This document shows positions 17,573-29,964 of a stretch of DNA of 64,000 nt, piece by piece; position 1 is the first letter of the stretch, and the number at the start of each line of letters is the position of its first letter. The stretch lies in contig NZ_CP126156.1 of the NCBI RefSeq assembly GCF_030127125.1, positions 62,001 to 126,000 on the forward strand, read 5' to 3'. Source of the stretch: Halobaculum litoreum. GTDB taxonomy: Archaea > Halobacteriota > Halobacteria > Halobacteriales > Haloferacaceae. The notes beneath the pieces are model-generated. The model searched no databases. It was not told the origin of the DNA and saw only the letters and a list, made by a program, of their open reading frames with translations. The translations under genes were made by a program, and so were the position numbers.

Positions 17573-19990
17573 ATGACAGACAGGCCCGGGTCCGGCGTCG
17601 GCGCCCGCCTCGTCCCGAACGCGATCAGGGGGGGGATCCTACGCAAGTTCGCGACGGTGCTCCTCGTGTTGGTGATCGCGGTCGGAGCGGTGGGAGCGTA
17701 CACCGTCGTCGACTCGACGGAGAAGCTCCACGGGGACGTCAACGCACAGATGAAGTCGGTCACGACGCTGCAGGCACAGGAACTCTCCGACTGGATCGGT
17801 CAACGGGAGACCGCCGTTCGGATGATCTCGGAGTACCAGGACGTCCGGGAGGGGAACACGGCGAAACTCAGGCCGGTGTTCACGAGCGAACTGCGCGCGC
17901 TCCCGAACGACGTGCACGCGATCCACTACATCGACACCGAGGCGGGGCGGGTGCTGGCGTCCAGCGACCCCGACGCCGAGGACGCGTCGCTCGCGGGCGC
18001 CAGTCTCGCGTGGGCGCCCGAGACGGTCCCGGTGTCGGCCGAGCGGGCCGCCACCTCGATGGTGTACCGGACCGACGACGGCCGGATGGTCGGGTTCGTC
18101 AGCGCCGTCCCCTCGGCGCCGAATCGCGCGGTCGTCGTCGTCGCGGACGTCGAGCAGATCGCCGCCGGCTTCCGCACGCCCGTCGAGGGCGGCTTCACGC
18201 GGGTGGTCGGTCCGGACGGCACCGTGTTGATGGCCGACGACCAGGGGGCGATGGGCCGCGCGTACCTCGGCGCCGACGGCGCGGCGTTCCAGCGCGCCCT
18301 CGACGGCAACGAGGTCGTCACGGAGGACGCGGCCGTCGAGGAGGCCCTGGACACGGAACTCGTCGTCTCGTACGCCCGGGTCCCCGGCACCACTTGGGTC
18401 GTCGCCGCCCACGCCCCGGCGAGCAGCGCGTACGCGCTCGCGTCGGTGATCCGGTTCGACATCATCGTGCTCGTCGCCACGTCGATCCTCGGGTTCGTCG
18501 TCGCGGGGCTCCTCATCGCCAAGCCGACCGGCGACGCGCTCGACGACCTCGCCGACCGGGCCCGGGCGCTCGGCGGCGGCGACCTCGACGTGACGGTGTC
18601 GACGGGCCGGATCGACGAGATCGGGACGCTGTACGGCGCGTTCGGCGACATGCGCGACGACCTCGACGACCGGATCTCGCAGGTCCGCACGGAGCAACAG
18701 CGCGCCGCCGAGGCGAGGGCCGAGGCCGAGTCGATGGCCGAGTCGCTGGAGCGGCGTGCCGACGACTACGGCGACGCGATGGCGCGGTGTGCCGACGGCG
18801 ACCTCACCGTCCGACTCGACGACGACGCCGACAACGAGGCGCTCCGCGAGATCGCCGTCTCGTTCAACCGCATGGTCGACGACCTCGAGGACACGGTCGG
18901 CACCGTCCGCGCGTTCGCCGACGAGGCCGACGACCGCGCCAGCGCCGTCGCCGCCGGCGCCGACCAGATCGAGGACGCCAGCGAGTCGGTGAGCCGCTCG
19001 ATGACGGAGGTCGCGGGCGCCAGCGACGAGCAGGCCGAGCGGCTCGCCGAGGTCAGCGGCGAGATGGGCGGCCTGTCGGCGACCGTCGAGGAGATCGCCG
19101 CGACCGCCGCGGACGTGACGACCCTCTCGCGCGAGGCGGCCGAAAGCGCCGACACGGCCGGCGCCGCCGCCGAGGACGCCCTCGAGGCGTTCGACGAGGT
19201 CGCGGACCACACCGACCGGACCGCCACGGAGGTCGAACAGGTCGCCGAGGAGATGGCCGAGATCACCGAGGTCGTCGACCTCATCGACGGGATCGCCGAG
19301 CAGACGAACCTGCTGGCGCTGAACGCCTCGATCGAGGCGGCGCGGGCGGGCGAGGAGGGCGACGGCTTCGCGGTCGTCGCCAGCGAGGTGAAGACGCTCG
19401 CGGAGGAGACGAGCGCGGCGACCGACGACATCGCCGCCCGGATCGACCGCCTGCGCGAGGCCTCGGAGGCCGCGGCCGCGGACATGGCGGCCACCGAGTC
19501 CGTCGTCGACGAGGGGGTCGACGTGGTCGAGGACGCCCTCGAGGCCGTCGAGACCGTCGGCGACCGGATCGAGGACACGAACGACGCCGTCGAGTCGATC
19601 GACACCGCCACCGACGACCAGGCGGCCACGACCGAGGAGGTCGTCACGATGGCCGAGGAGGTCACCGACATCGGGGAGCGCACCAGCGGCGAGATCGACG
19701 ACGCCGCCGCGGCCGCGCAAGAACAGACCGCCGCGGTCGCCGAGGTGAGCGCCTCCGCCGAGCGACTCTCCGGCCGCGTCGAGGACCTGCGGGAACTGGT
19801 GCGGCGCTTCGAAGTCTCGGACGTCGACGTCGACGGGGCGGCCGTCGACGGCGAGGTCGCGACCGCGACGGACGACCCCGCCGGCGCCTCCCCCGCCGCC
19901 GACGGGCCGGGGGTCGCGATGACGGACGGCGACGGCTTCGAGTTCGGCGACGACCGCGACGACTCGCCCCCGCGCGGCGGCGACGACTGA
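17573..19990 (+). CDS. Methyl-accepting chemotaxis transducer (haloarchaeal Htr type)
   Basis: 805 residues. TM1 is at about 36-58 ([15 protein letters not shown]). An extracellular Cache-like sensor region runs to about 290, and TM2 ([18 protein letters not shown]) is at about 300. Two HAMP segments follow ([20 protein letters not shown] and [16 protein letters not shown]), then a long coiled coil with the signalling tip [20 protein letters not shown] (about 580-600), which contacts CheA/CheW. Glu/Gln-rich methylation helices flank the tip. The ligand is unknown. The ATG at 17573 is preferred to an in-frame TTG at 17549. No che genes are nearby, so it is an orphan receptor. Confidence 0.93.
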   Translation: MTDRPGSGVGARLVPNAIRGGILRKFATVLLVLVIAVGAVGAYTVVDSTEKLHGDVNAQMKSVTTLQAQELSDWIGQRETAVRMISEYQDVREGNTAKLRPVFTSELRALPNDVHAIHYIDTEAGRVLASSDPDAEDASLAGASLAWAPETVPVSAERAATSMVYRTDDGRMVGFVSAVPSAPNRAVVVVADVEQIAAGFRTPVEGGFTRVVGPDGTVLMADDQGAMGRAYLGADGAAFQRALDGNEVVTEDAAVEEALDTELVVSYARVPGTTWVVAAHAPASSAYALASVIRFDIIVLVATSILGFVVAGLLIAKPTGDALDDLADRARALGGGDLDVTVSTGRIDEIGTLYGAFGDMRDDLDDRISQVRTEQQRAAEARAEAESMAESLERRADDYGDAMARCADGDLTVRLDDDADNEALREIAVSFNRMVDDLEDTVGTVRAFADEADDRASAVAAGADQIEDASESVSRSMTEVAGASDEQAERLAEVSGEMGGLSATVEEIAATAADVTTLSREAAESADTAGAAAEDALEAFDEVADHTDRTATEVEQVAEEMAEITEVVDLIDGIAEQTNLLALNASIEAARAGEEGDGFAVVASEVKTLAEETSAATDDIAARIDRLREASEAAAADMAATESVVDEGVDVVEDALEAVETVGDRIEDTNDAVESIDTATDDQAATTEEVVTMAEEVTDIGERTSGEIDDAAAAAQEQTAAVAEVSASAERLSGRVEDLRELVRRFEVSDVDVDGAAVDGEVATATDDPAGASPAADGPGVAMTDGDGFEFGDDRDDSPPRGGDD

Positions 19991-20065
19991 ACGACCGCCG
20001 CGCACGGGGCGGGCTCCGAGCCCGCACTCGGGAGGTTTTTGCGGGGTGACGACCGAACCCCGGTC

Positions 20066-20758
20066 GTGACCGAGTTCCTCACGACCGGCAGCGCGGCCGT
20101 CGACGACCTGCTCGGCGGCGGGATCGAGCGGGGTGTCGTCACCCAACTGTACGGCCCGCCGGCGTCGGGGAAGACGAACCTCGCGCTGACCGCGGCCGTC
20201 GAGGTCGCCGCGGCCGGCGGCAGCGTCCTCTACATCGACTCCGAGGACCTCTCGATGGTGCGCTTTCGCGACATCGCGGAGGCCCGCAGCGACGTCCCCG
20301 TCGAGGAGGTCGCCAGCCGGCTCGTCGTCAGCGAGGCGATGAGCTTCGCCGAACAGGGCGAGGCGGTGAAGGACGCCGCCGAACTCGCCGACGGCGTCGA
20401 CCTGATCGTCCTCGACTCCGCCACCGGCTTCTACCGGCTGGAGCGCACCGAGGACTCCCGTGGCGGCGAGTCCGTCCGCGAGGTGGCCCGCCACGTCACC
20501 CAACTGCTGTCGCTGGCGCGCCGGCACGACCTCGGCGTGCTCGTCACGAACCAGGTGTTCACCGACCCCGACGCGGACCGCGACCGACCGCTGGGCGGCA
20601 ACACGCTCGAACACTGGACGGGCGTGATCCTCCGGCTCGAACGGTTCCGCGGCGGCAACCGCCGGGCGACGCTGGAGAAACACCGCTCCCAGCCCGCCGG
20701 CGGCTCCGCGCGCTTCCGGATCACCGACGCCGGCGTCGAGGACGTCGAGGAGCCGTAG
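20066..20758 (+). CDS. radB: DNA repair and recombination protein RadB
   Basis: 230 residues, a RecA-core-only RadA paralogue. Walker A is GPPASGKT (30-37) and Walker B is LIVLDSATGFYRLE. The N-terminal helix-hairpin-helix domain of RadA is absent and the core is short, as in RadB. RadB helps RadA load in homologous recombination. The GTG at 20066 is chosen because VTEFLTTGSAAVDDLLGGGI is the family start; a T-rich box (GGTTTTTG) lies about 30 nt upstream. An S8e gene follows 111 nt downstream. Confidence 0.92.
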   Translation: MTEFLTTGSAAVDDLLGGGIERGVVTQLYGPPASGKTNLALTAAVEVAAAGGSVLYIDSEDLSMVRFRDIAEARSDVPVEEVASRLVVSEAMSFAEQGEAVKDAAELADGVDLIVLDSATGFYRLERTEDSRGGESVREVARHVTQLLSLARRHDLGVLVTNQVFTDPDADRDRPLGGNTLEHWTGVILRLERFRGGNRRATLEKHRSQPAGGSARFRITDAGVEDVEEP

Positions 20759-20869
20759 CCGACGCGAGCCGGGCGGGACGCCCGACCGGCCACGACCCCG
20801 CGGACGACCGCGAGGGGGCGTGAGGTTCGATTCGAGCGATTCAAGTAGCCGCACGGGGTTTCACCTGCT

Positions 20870-21247
20870 ATGAAAGACCAGAGCGGACGCAGGAAGCGAA
20901 AGCGGACGGGCGGTCGGCGGCGACCCTCCAGCAACAAGAAGCGCCACGAGCTCGGCCGCGAGCCCGCCGAGACGACCGTCGGCGAACCCCGGTTCCGCGT
21001 CATCGACTCGCGCGGCACCAAGGAGAAGACCCGCGCGCTGTCGACGAACGTCGCGCAGGTCGCCACCGGCGAGGAGACCGTCGAGGCCGACATCGAGGGC
21101 GTCGACGAGAACCCCTCGAACGTGAACTACGTCCGCCGGAACATCATCACGAAGGGCGCCGTCATCGCCACCAGCGAGGGGCAGGCCCGCGTCACGTCCC
21201 GTCCGGGGCAGACCGGGCAGGTCAACGCCGTCCTCCTCGACGAGTAA
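20870..21247 (+). CDS. rps8e: 30S ribosomal protein S8e
   Basis: 125 residues, full length for archaeal S8e. The basic N-terminus GRRKRKRTGGRRRPSSNKKR binds rRNA and is conserved across the family. The beta-barrel core has NPSNVNYVRRNIITKGA and ends in GQVNAVLLDE. It is one of the few basic-rich proteins here. It is a single gene rather than part of a large ribosomal operon. Confidence 0.97.
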   Translation: MKDQSGRRKRKRTGGRRRPSSNKKRHELGREPAETTVGEPRFRVIDSRGTKEKTRALSTNVAQVATGEETVEADIEGVDENPSNVNYVRRNIITKGAVIATSEGQARVTSRPGQTGQVNAVLLDE

Positions 21248-21271
21248 CGCCGACAGACGCCTATCTCCCGT

Positions 21272-21754
21272 TCACTTCGCTCCCTGAGCGACGGCGCCGT
21301 CTCCCCCTCCCCCGGCGTCCCTCCCGCGCGACCGCCCGAACAGCAGCGGGGCGGCGACCAGCGTCACCGGCACGAGTATCCACACCTGCCCCGCGAGCAC
21401 GTCGTACTGGCCGAGCGTCACCGACACCGGGGTCCCTTCGGCGTACCCGACGAGGAACTCGAACCCAACCGTCATGACCATCCACCCGAGACCGATCGCC
21501 GCGAGTTCCCGCACCGTGTACGCGTCCGGCGTTCGGGCGAAGTAGGCGTACGCGACCGCGAGGATCGCAGCGACGAGAAGCGCCGTGCTGACGACGTGGC
21601 CGGGGTACTCGCCGATCCGGGGGATGATCGCCAGTTCTCGGAAGACGCCGTTGGCGACCGCGAGGACGGCCATGGCGGCCCACGCGACGAGGGGGCGGAG
21701 GATCTTCTTGACGGGCGCGGGCAGGTCGAACGAGCGGGTGAACTGGTTGAACAT
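21272..21754 (-). CDS. Four-helix membrane protein, unknown function
   Basis: 160 residues with about four predicted membrane helices (LVAWAAMAVLAVANGVF, VVSTALLVAAILAVAYAYF, ELAAIGLGWMVMTVGFEFL, VWILVPVTLVAAPLLFG), a short basic loop with PVKKILRP near the N-terminus, and a polar Gly/Asp tail. The RELAAIGLGW segment with an embedded GFEF pattern is reminiscent of small bacterial and archaeal membrane proteins of unknown role. It stands alone, convergent with rps8e, with a 24-nt gap. Confidence 0.7.
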   Translation of the reverse strand: MFNQFTRSFDLPAPVKKILRPLVAWAAMAVLAVANGVFRELAIIPRIGEYPGHVVSTALLVAAILAVAYAYFARTPDAYTVRELAAIGLGWMVMTVGFEFLVGYAEGTPVSVTLGQYDVLAGQVWILVPVTLVAAPLLFGRSRGRDAGGGGDGAVAQGAK

Positions 21755-21869
21755 CGGTTCTCGTGGGTCTGTACGACTGGCGTCCGCTTCCGTTCAGACG
21801 GTGGGTCCCGCGAGTCGAGAATCACCGGCGGGTGATCGGGCGGTCGCTGTCTCCGTCGCTGTTCGTCCC

Positions 21870-22205
21870 TCAGCCGCTCCCCGGCAACGGACAGAGACTC
21901 GCTGTGAACGCGACGACCTCGTCCGTCTCGTTGCGCGCGCCGTGCACGTCGCCGCGCTCGTGGAGGACGACGCCGGGCGCGGCAATCGACTCCGTCTCGT
22001 CGTCGCGGACAACCGTCACCTCGCCGTCGAGGACGTGGAAGACGTTCGTGCTGTCGGCGTGTTCGTGCGGGGACAGCTCCGCGCCGGGGCCGAGCGCGAA
22101 CAGTTTCACGAGCACGTCGTCGCTGACGACGAGTTCCGCCGTCTCCACGGCTCCCGCCGCGGGGTCGAGGTCGGCGAGCGCGTCGGCGAACAGGTCGAGT
22201 GCCAT
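21870..22205 (-). CDS. Cupin-domain protein
   Basis: A 111-residue single cupin. Motif 1 is GAELSPHEHADSTNVFHVLDGE-like, with metal ligands His47 and His49, a Glu-to-Asp/Asn variation and His57. Motif 2 (PGVVLHERGDVHGARN) supplies the last His. Such small cupins bind a metal and a small ligand or serve as isomerases; the reaction cannot be deduced. It is a single gene with no clear operon partner. The start at 22205 gives a helical N-terminus of about 20 residues before the barrel. Confidence 0.8.
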   Translation of the reverse strand: MALDLFADALADLDPAAGAVETAELVVSDDVLVKLFALGPGAELSPHEHADSTNVFHVLDGEVTVVRDDETESIAAPGVVLHERGDVHGARNETDEVVAFTASLCPLPGSG

Positions 22206-22547
22206 GCTCGGTACTCCAGGTCGCGTGACAAAAGCGATGCGGGGGCCGCGGCCGGGCCCCGCGTCGGGGCGCTCGTCGCGTCGCCGTCCCGTGTGGACTC
22301 CCGCGGAGGGCTGTCGTATCCGCCCGCGTCGCGGCGGGCGCCGCGGCGAAACGGGTGACGGCCGGTCCCGTCGTGCCTCTCTCGGTGCCGAGGGTACGAT
22401 AGCCCTCGGTCGCGCGTGTCAGTCGTGCCGACCGTGCCTCGCGGCGGCGGACGGACGCGGCGACGGTCCCCGAAGGGACCGGGCGCCCGTTCCGCGGTCG
22501 GCTTCCGTCGGTCGCTCGTCGCTCGATTCCCGGCGGCGGACGTCGGC
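22206..22547. other. 342-bp intergenic region
   Basis: No convincing coding frame was found. A perfect 7-bp stem with an 8-nt loop (CCGAGGG at 22388-22394, CCCTCGG at 22403-22409) could be a terminator for the secreted-protein gene that ends at 22548 or part of the cupin promoter region. Nothing else stands out. Confidence 0.5.
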
Positions 22548-23444
22548 TTACTTGCCGTTCCCGTTGCCGTTGTTCCCGTTGCCGTTCCCGTTCCCGGGAC
22601 CGGCCTCGTCGTCGTCCCCGCCGTCCTCGTCGTCCTCGTCGTTCTCGTCGTCACCGTCGGCGTCTTTCGGACCGGCGTCCTCGGGCGGGCCGCGCTCCTT
22701 GTCGTCCTTCGGGCCGGCGTCCTCGGGCGGGCCGCGCTCCTTGTCGTCCTTCGGGCCGGCGTCCTCGGGCGGCCCGGCGTCGCCCGGACCGTTCCCGTTG
22801 CCCGCGACGGCGCTGACCGCCTCGCCGACCGAGGAGGCGTCGGTGTCGCCGGCGAAGTAGGCGTTGATCGCCGCGAGCACCGCCCGCGCGTTGTCGGACG
22901 CGTTCGCGGGCAGGGCCAGCTGCGGCCCGCGGACGTCGCGCGTCTCGTTCCCGTCGAGCTCGGTCTCGTTGAGGTCGGTCTCGTTGGTCTCCGTCTCGTT
23001 GAGGTCGGTCTCGTTGGTCGTCGTCTCGTTCGTCTCCGTCCCGTTCTCGGTGCCGTCGTCGACGAGTTCGAAGCCGCCGTCGACGAACGTCAGCGAGCCG
23101 TTGTCGACCGCGTACGTGAACGTGCCCGCCACCTCGCCGTCGTTCACGGTGACGGTGACCTCCTCGGAGGCGTTCACGGCGAACGTGACGCTCCCCTCGG
23201 CGTCGGTGACGCCGACGCCGTCGCCGTCGACGCCGACGGGGGCGCCGGAGACGGCGGTGCCGTTTTCGGTGACGGTGAACGTCACCGTCCCGTTGTCGTA
23301 CGTCGCGACGGCGTCGTAGCCGTCGACGCTCGCGTGCGAGTCGGCGACCGTCGTTCCTGCCCCGGTGCCCGTGGCGGCGGCGCCCACGCCGGCGCTCACG
23401 AGGAGCGAGGCCAGGGCGACCGCGAACAGCGTTCTGGCGTTCAT
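22548..23444 (-). CDS. Secreted, sequon-rich and repeat-rich protein
   Basis: 298 residues. A Sec signal (MNARTLFAVALASLLVSAGVGA) is followed by a carboxypeptidase-like or Ig-like beta domain (APVGVDGDGVGVTDAEGSVT). Next is a stretch of N-x-T sequons spaced every 4-6 residues (NETETNETDLNET), a helical segment ending SAVAGNGNG, a Pro/Asp/Lys tandem repeat of 14 residues, and an acidic Asn/Gly-rich tail (GNGNGNGNNGNGNGK). It is expected to be exported and heavily N-glycosylated. There is no PGF-CTERM or C-terminal helix, so it is released or surface-associated. The function is unknown. Confidence 0.75.
   Translation of the reverse strand: MNARTLFAVALASLLVSAGVGAAATGTGAGTTVADSHASVDGYDAVATYDNGTVTFTVTENGTAVSGAPVGVDGDGVGVTDAEGSVTFAVNASEEVTVTVNDGEVAGTFTYAVDNGSLTFVDGGFELVDDGTENGTETNETTTNETDLNETETNETDLNETELDGNETRDVRGPQLALPANASDNARAVLAAINAYFAGDTDASSVGEAVSAVAGNGNGPGDAGPPEDAGPKDDKERGPPEDAGPKDDKERGPPEDAGPKDADGDDENDEDDEDGGDDDEAGPGNGNGNGNNGNGNGK
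22664..22780 (-). repeat. 42-bp tandem repeat in the secreted protein gene
   Basis: Two exact 42-bp units (22681-22722 and 22723-22764) flanked by partial units. Each encodes GPPEDAGPKDDKER. The frame is kept and third positions are identical, which indicates recent duplication. Confidence 0.9.
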
Positions 23445-23561
23445 CTCACTCCCACCCTGTAACTACCCGATAAAGAAGCGACGCCACGGCGAACCCGAAT
23501 TCCGGGTATTGAACCGCTGTAAAGCCGAATTAACCCCGATTAAGCGCTCGAACCTCCCGGC

Positions 23562-23897
23562 TCAGGCGCCGGCGACCAGTTCGTCGGCGACCACCGCGGC
23601 CGACAGCAGCTCCGGGTCGACCGCGAGGTCCGTCTGTCCCTTGGCGTACTCGGGGAGCGTCTCCGCGGCGTACGCGACCGCGCGCACGTCGGGGTTGCGC
23701 TCCTTGGCAACGGCGATGCCGGTCGCCTCGGCCATGTCGGTGAGGACGAACAGGGCGGCGTCGTCGATGCCGGCGTCCGCCAGCGTGGTGCCGTTGACGG
23801 CGCCCTCGATGCGCGTGACGGCGACGTCGAGCGCCTCGAGTTCGCCGGTGAGGTCCTCGGTGTCGGGGCCGGCGACGATCGCGGAGAGGTCGGTCAT
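23562..23897 (-). CDS. Small Rossmann-like protein linked to pyrG-guaA
   Basis: 111 residues resembling half of a TrkA-N/NAD-binding fold: strand LSAIVAGPDTEDL, then ALDVAVTRIEG, DAALFVLTDMAEATGIAVAK and VRAVAYAAETLPEYA. There is no GxGxxG, so nucleotide binding is doubtful. It lies 88 nt downstream of the GMP synthase subunit gene on the same strand, and haloarchaea keep a protein like this near guaA/pyrG (my recollection; DUF7126 or similar). A regulatory role in nucleotide amination is only a guess. Confidence 0.65.
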   Translation of the reverse strand: MTDLSAIVAGPDTEDLTGELEALDVAVTRIEGAVNGTTLADAGIDDAALFVLTDMAEATGIAVAKERNPDVRAVAYAAETLPEYAKGQTDLAVDPELLSAAVVADELVAGA

Positions 23898-23985
23898 TGT
23901 CGGTGGAAGCGGGCTGGCGGGGATAAGCTTCGTGTCTCGGAACCGCGACGACAGCGGGGTCGGGGCGAGCGCGACCCGCGGACCG

Positions 23986-24902
23986 TTACTCGTACTCGAT
24001 GGTCGCCGGCGGCTTGTGGGTCACGTCGTACACGACGCGCGCGACGTTGTCGTTCTGGCCGGTGATCCGCGACTGGATGCGCTGGAGCGTCTCCCACGGG
24101 AGGTTCTGTGCGCGGGCGGTCATGCCGTCGCGCGACTCCACCGAGCGCACGGAGACGACCCAGCCGTGGACGCGGTTGTCGCCTTTCACGCCGGTCGCCT
24201 TGCCGATGACGGCGGCGAACGCCTGCCACGGTTCGTGCTCGGCGACCTCCTCCTCGACGACGTGACACGCGTCGCGGGCGACCTCCAGTTTCTCCTCGGT
24301 CACCTCGCCGATGATGCGGACCGCGAGGCCGGGGCCGGGGAACGGCATGCGCTCGGAGATGACCGACTCGAGGTCGAGCGCGCGGGCGACCGCGCGGACC
24401 TCGTCTTTGTACAGGTCACGCACCGGCTCGACGATACCGTCGAAGTCGACGACGTCGGGCAGGCCGCCGACGTTGTGGTGGGACTTGATGTTCCCCTCGC
24501 TCTCGATGCGGTCGGGGTAGATGGTCCCCTGCACGAGGTACTCGGCGTCCGTTTCTTTCGCCTCGCGTTCGAACTCGCGGATGAACTGCTCGCCGATGAC
24601 GTGACGCTTCTCCTCGGGGTCGGTGACGCCCGCGAGCGCGTCGAGGAAGCGGTCCTGCGCCTCCACCACTTCGAGCGACTCCATGAAGGAGAACGTCTCG
24701 CGGATCTGGTCGGTCTCGCCCTTGCGCATCAGCCCCGTGTCGACGTACACGGGGGTGAGCTGTTCGCCGATGGCTCGGTACGCGAGCGCCGCGGCGACCG
24801 ACGAGTCGACGCCGCCCGACAGCGCGATGATCGCGTTGGCGTCGCCGATGGCCTCGCTGATCTCCGTCGTCGCCTCGTCGATGAACTCCTCGACGTCCAC
24901 CA

Positions 24903-24903
<1 letters not shown>
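23986..24903 (-). CDS. guaAB: GMP synthase, ATP-pyrophosphatase subunit (subunit B)
   Basis: A 305-residue synthetase half of a two-subunit archaeal GMP synthase. It adenylates XMP and transfers ammonia supplied by the separate glutaminase subunit. The PP-loop is SGGVDSS (29-35). [14 protein letters not shown], the [10 protein letters not shown] segment and the dimerisation tail ending KPPATIEYE are typical. No glutaminase domain is attached, and the glutaminase gene is not in the window. The ATG overlaps the pyrG stop (ATGA), so the two amidotransferase-linked enzymes are co-translated. Confidence 0.95.
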
Positions 24904-27950
<3,047 letters not shown>

Positions 27951-27995
27951 GGCTTTTTACTGTCGTGCGATTCGTTCACGCCTAATGAGGAGGGG
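27951..27995 (+). promoter_or_regulatory. cetZ1 promoter and Shine-Dalgarno
   Basis: A TATA-like GGCTTTTTAC (27951-27960) lies about 45 nt before the ATG, giving a predicted leader of about 20 nt. Within that leader, GGAGGGG (27989-27995) is a strong Shine-Dalgarno 6 nt before the ATG at 28002. Most genes in this window appear leaderless, so this one differs. Confidence 0.6.
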
Positions 27996-28001
27996 AGACG
28001 C

Positions 28002-29183
28002 ATGAAACTAGCACTCATCGGCTTCGGGCAAGCGGGGGGGAAGATCGTCGACAAGTTCGTCGAGTACGATCAGCGTACCGGCAGCGACATCGTTCGCGCG
28101 GCCGTCGCGGTGAACACGGCCAAGGCGGACCTGATGGGCCTCACGAACATCCCGAACGACCAGCGCGTCCTCATCGGACAGTCGCGGGTCAAAGGGCACG
28201 GGGTCGGCGCGGACAACGAGCTCGGCGCGGAAGTCGCCGAGGAGGACATCGACGAGGTGCAGGGCGCCATCGACTCGATCCCGGTCCACGAGGTCGACGC
28301 GTTCCTCGTCGTCGCCGGGCTCGGCGGCGGCACCGGCTCCGGCGGCGCGCCGGTGCTGGCGAAGCACCTGAAGCGCATCTACACCGAACCGGTGTACGGG
28401 CTGGGCGTCCTGCCCGGCTCCGACGAGGGTGGCATCTACACGCTCAACGCGGCGCGTTCGTTCCAGACGTTCGTCCGCGAGGTGGACAACCTCATGGTGT
28501 TCGACAACGACGCGTGGCGCAAGACCGGGGAGTCCGTCTCCGGCGGCTACGACGAGATCAACGAGGAGATCGTCAAGCGGTTCGGCATCCTGTTCGGCGC
28601 CGGCGAGATCGACCAAGGGCAGGAGGTCGCCGAGTCCGTCGTCGACTCCTCGGAGATCATCAACACGCTCGCCGGCGGCGGGGTCTCGACGGTCGGCTAC
28701 GCCAGCGAGGAGGTCGAGGAGGCCGCCGGCGGCGGCGGGCTGCTCTCGCGGCTCACCGGCGACAACGGCGACGACGACCTCGACACCGCCCACACGACCA
28801 ACCGGATCACCTCGCTCGTGCGGAAGGCGGCGCTTGGCCGCCTCACGCTGCCGTGTGAGATCGAGGGCTCCGAGCGCGCGCTGCTGGTCATGGCGGGCCC
28901 GCCCCAGCACCTCAACCGGAAGGGGATCGAGCGCGGCCGCAAGTGGCTCGAGGAGCAGACGGGCTCGATGGAGGTCCGCGGCGGGGACTACCCCGTCACC
29001 GGCTCGGGGTTCGTCGCCTCGGTGATCCTGCTGTCGGGCGTGACGAACGTCCCGCGGATCAAGGAGCTCCAGCAGGTCGCCATCGAGGCGCAGGACAACA
29101 TCGAGGACATCCGGCAGGAGAGCCAGGACAACCTCGACAGCCTCATCAGCGATGACGAGGACGAACTTGAGTCGCTGTTCTAG
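28002..29183 (+). CDS. cetZ1: Tubulin-like cytoskeletal protein CetZ1
   Basis: 393 residues, matching what I remember of Haloferax CetZ1 over nearly the whole length. The tubulin/FtsZ GTP-binding loop is GLGGGTGSGGAP (107-118). MKLALIGFGQAGGKIVDKF is the N-terminal strand-loop, FDNDAWRKTGESV follows, and the C-terminal helix ends DDEDELESLF. CetZ1 polymerises with GTP and controls cell shape and rod development in haloarchaea. The ATG at 28002 has a good Shine-Dalgarno. The 3' end overlaps the next gene by 32 nt in another frame. Confidence 0.96.
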   Translation: MKLALIGFGQAGGKIVDKFVEYDQRTGSDIVRAAVAVNTAKADLMGLTNIPNDQRVLIGQSRVKGHGVGADNELGAEVAEEDIDEVQGAIDSIPVHEVDAFLVVAGLGGGTGSGGAPVLAKHLKRIYTEPVYGLGVLPGSDEGGIYTLNAARSFQTFVREVDNLMVFDNDAWRKTGESVSGGYDEINEEIVKRFGILFGAGEIDQGQEVAESVVDSSEIINTLAGGGVSTVGYASEEVEEAAGGGGLLSRLTGDNGDDDLDTAHTTNRITSLVRKAALGRLTLPCEIEGSERALLVMAGPPQHLNRKGIERGRKWLEEQTGSMEVRGGDYPVTGSGFVASVILLSGVTNVPRIKELQQVAIEAQDNIEDIRQESQDNLDSLISDDEDELESLF

Positions 29184-29943
29184 GCTCACCGCGGTCCTCG
29201 CCGTCTTCGCCCTCCTGCTCGCGGCGGCCGCCCCAGCGGCGGCCGTCTCCGTCGGGCAGACCGACGTTCCCGAAGAGGGTGAGGTGGGGTCGCAGGTGAC
29301 GGCCACGGTGACGCTGACGGAACTGTACGATACCTACGAGACGTGGCAACTCGCCGGGTCGACCGGGCTTCAGGACGTGACGTGGACCGTCACGTTCGTC
29401 AATCAGGCCGGGAACCAGGTGCGCCAGGAGTCGTTCGACGGACAGAACTTCTCCGGCGCGACCGTCGACATCAACGAGGGCACCGCCGAGGTGCGCGTTC
29501 GCGTGACGGGTACTGTGCCCGAAATCGAGGAGTACAGCTACGACCCACAGCAGTCGTTCACGCTGTTCGCACTCGATCAGACCCGCGAGGGCGGCACCTC
29601 GAACGCGCTCTCGAACGTCTCGGCCGCCCAGTACACGGCCGAGAGCCAGGAGGCTCGTGAGGCGCTCGAGTCCGCGCGGGCGGCCATCGACGCCGCGGGC
29701 AACCCCGAAACCGCAGAGACGTCGTTCGCGAGTGCGGTCGACGCGTACGAGGCAGGTAACTTCGACAACGCCATCAGCAACGCCGAACGCGCCGAGACCG
29801 AGGCGAACCAGGCCGAGAGCTCACAACAGCAGACCCAACTCATCATCTACGGCGTCGCGGCAGTCGTCGTGTTGGCGCTCGTCGCGGGCGGGGTCTTCTT
29901 GTTCCTCCGGAGTCGCGACAGCGGCTACGACAAACTCGGCTGA
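29152..29943 (+). CDS. Exported membrane-anchored protein overlapping cetZ1
   Basis: 263 residues. A Sec signal (LTAVLAVFALLLAAAAPAAA, about 12-31) is followed by a beta-sandwich ectodomain of about 110 residues (TVTLTELYDTYETWQLAG, WTVTFVNQAGNQV). An Ala/Glu-rich helical region with likely coiled coil (about 165-222) leads to a C-terminal transmembrane helix (IIYGVAAVVVLALVAGGVFLF) and a short basic tail in the cytoplasm. Its ATG lies inside cetZ1 (32-nt overlap), so its translation is coupled to cetZ1. This position suggests a partner linking the cytoskeleton to the envelope; that is inference. Confidence 0.85.
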   Translation: MTRTNLSRCSRLTAVLAVFALLLAAAAPAAAVSVGQTDVPEEGEVGSQVTATVTLTELYDTYETWQLAGSTGLQDVTWTVTFVNQAGNQVRQESFDGQNFSGATVDINEGTAEVRVRVTGTVPEIEEYSYDPQQSFTLFALDQTREGGTSNALSNVSAAQYTAESQEAREALESARAAIDAAGNPETAETSFASAVDAYEAGNFDNAISNAERAETEANQAESSQQQTQLIIYGVAAVVVLALVAGGVFLFLRSRDSGYDKLG

Positions 29944-29964
29944 GCGTCTCCCTCGTTTTCTGCC

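Noticed and set aside
17518-20854. Very long open frames on both strands over the chemotaxis transducer
   Set aside because: Arg/Gly-rich or Val/Leu/Arg-rich shadow translations of the transducer and radB; no start signals and no domains.
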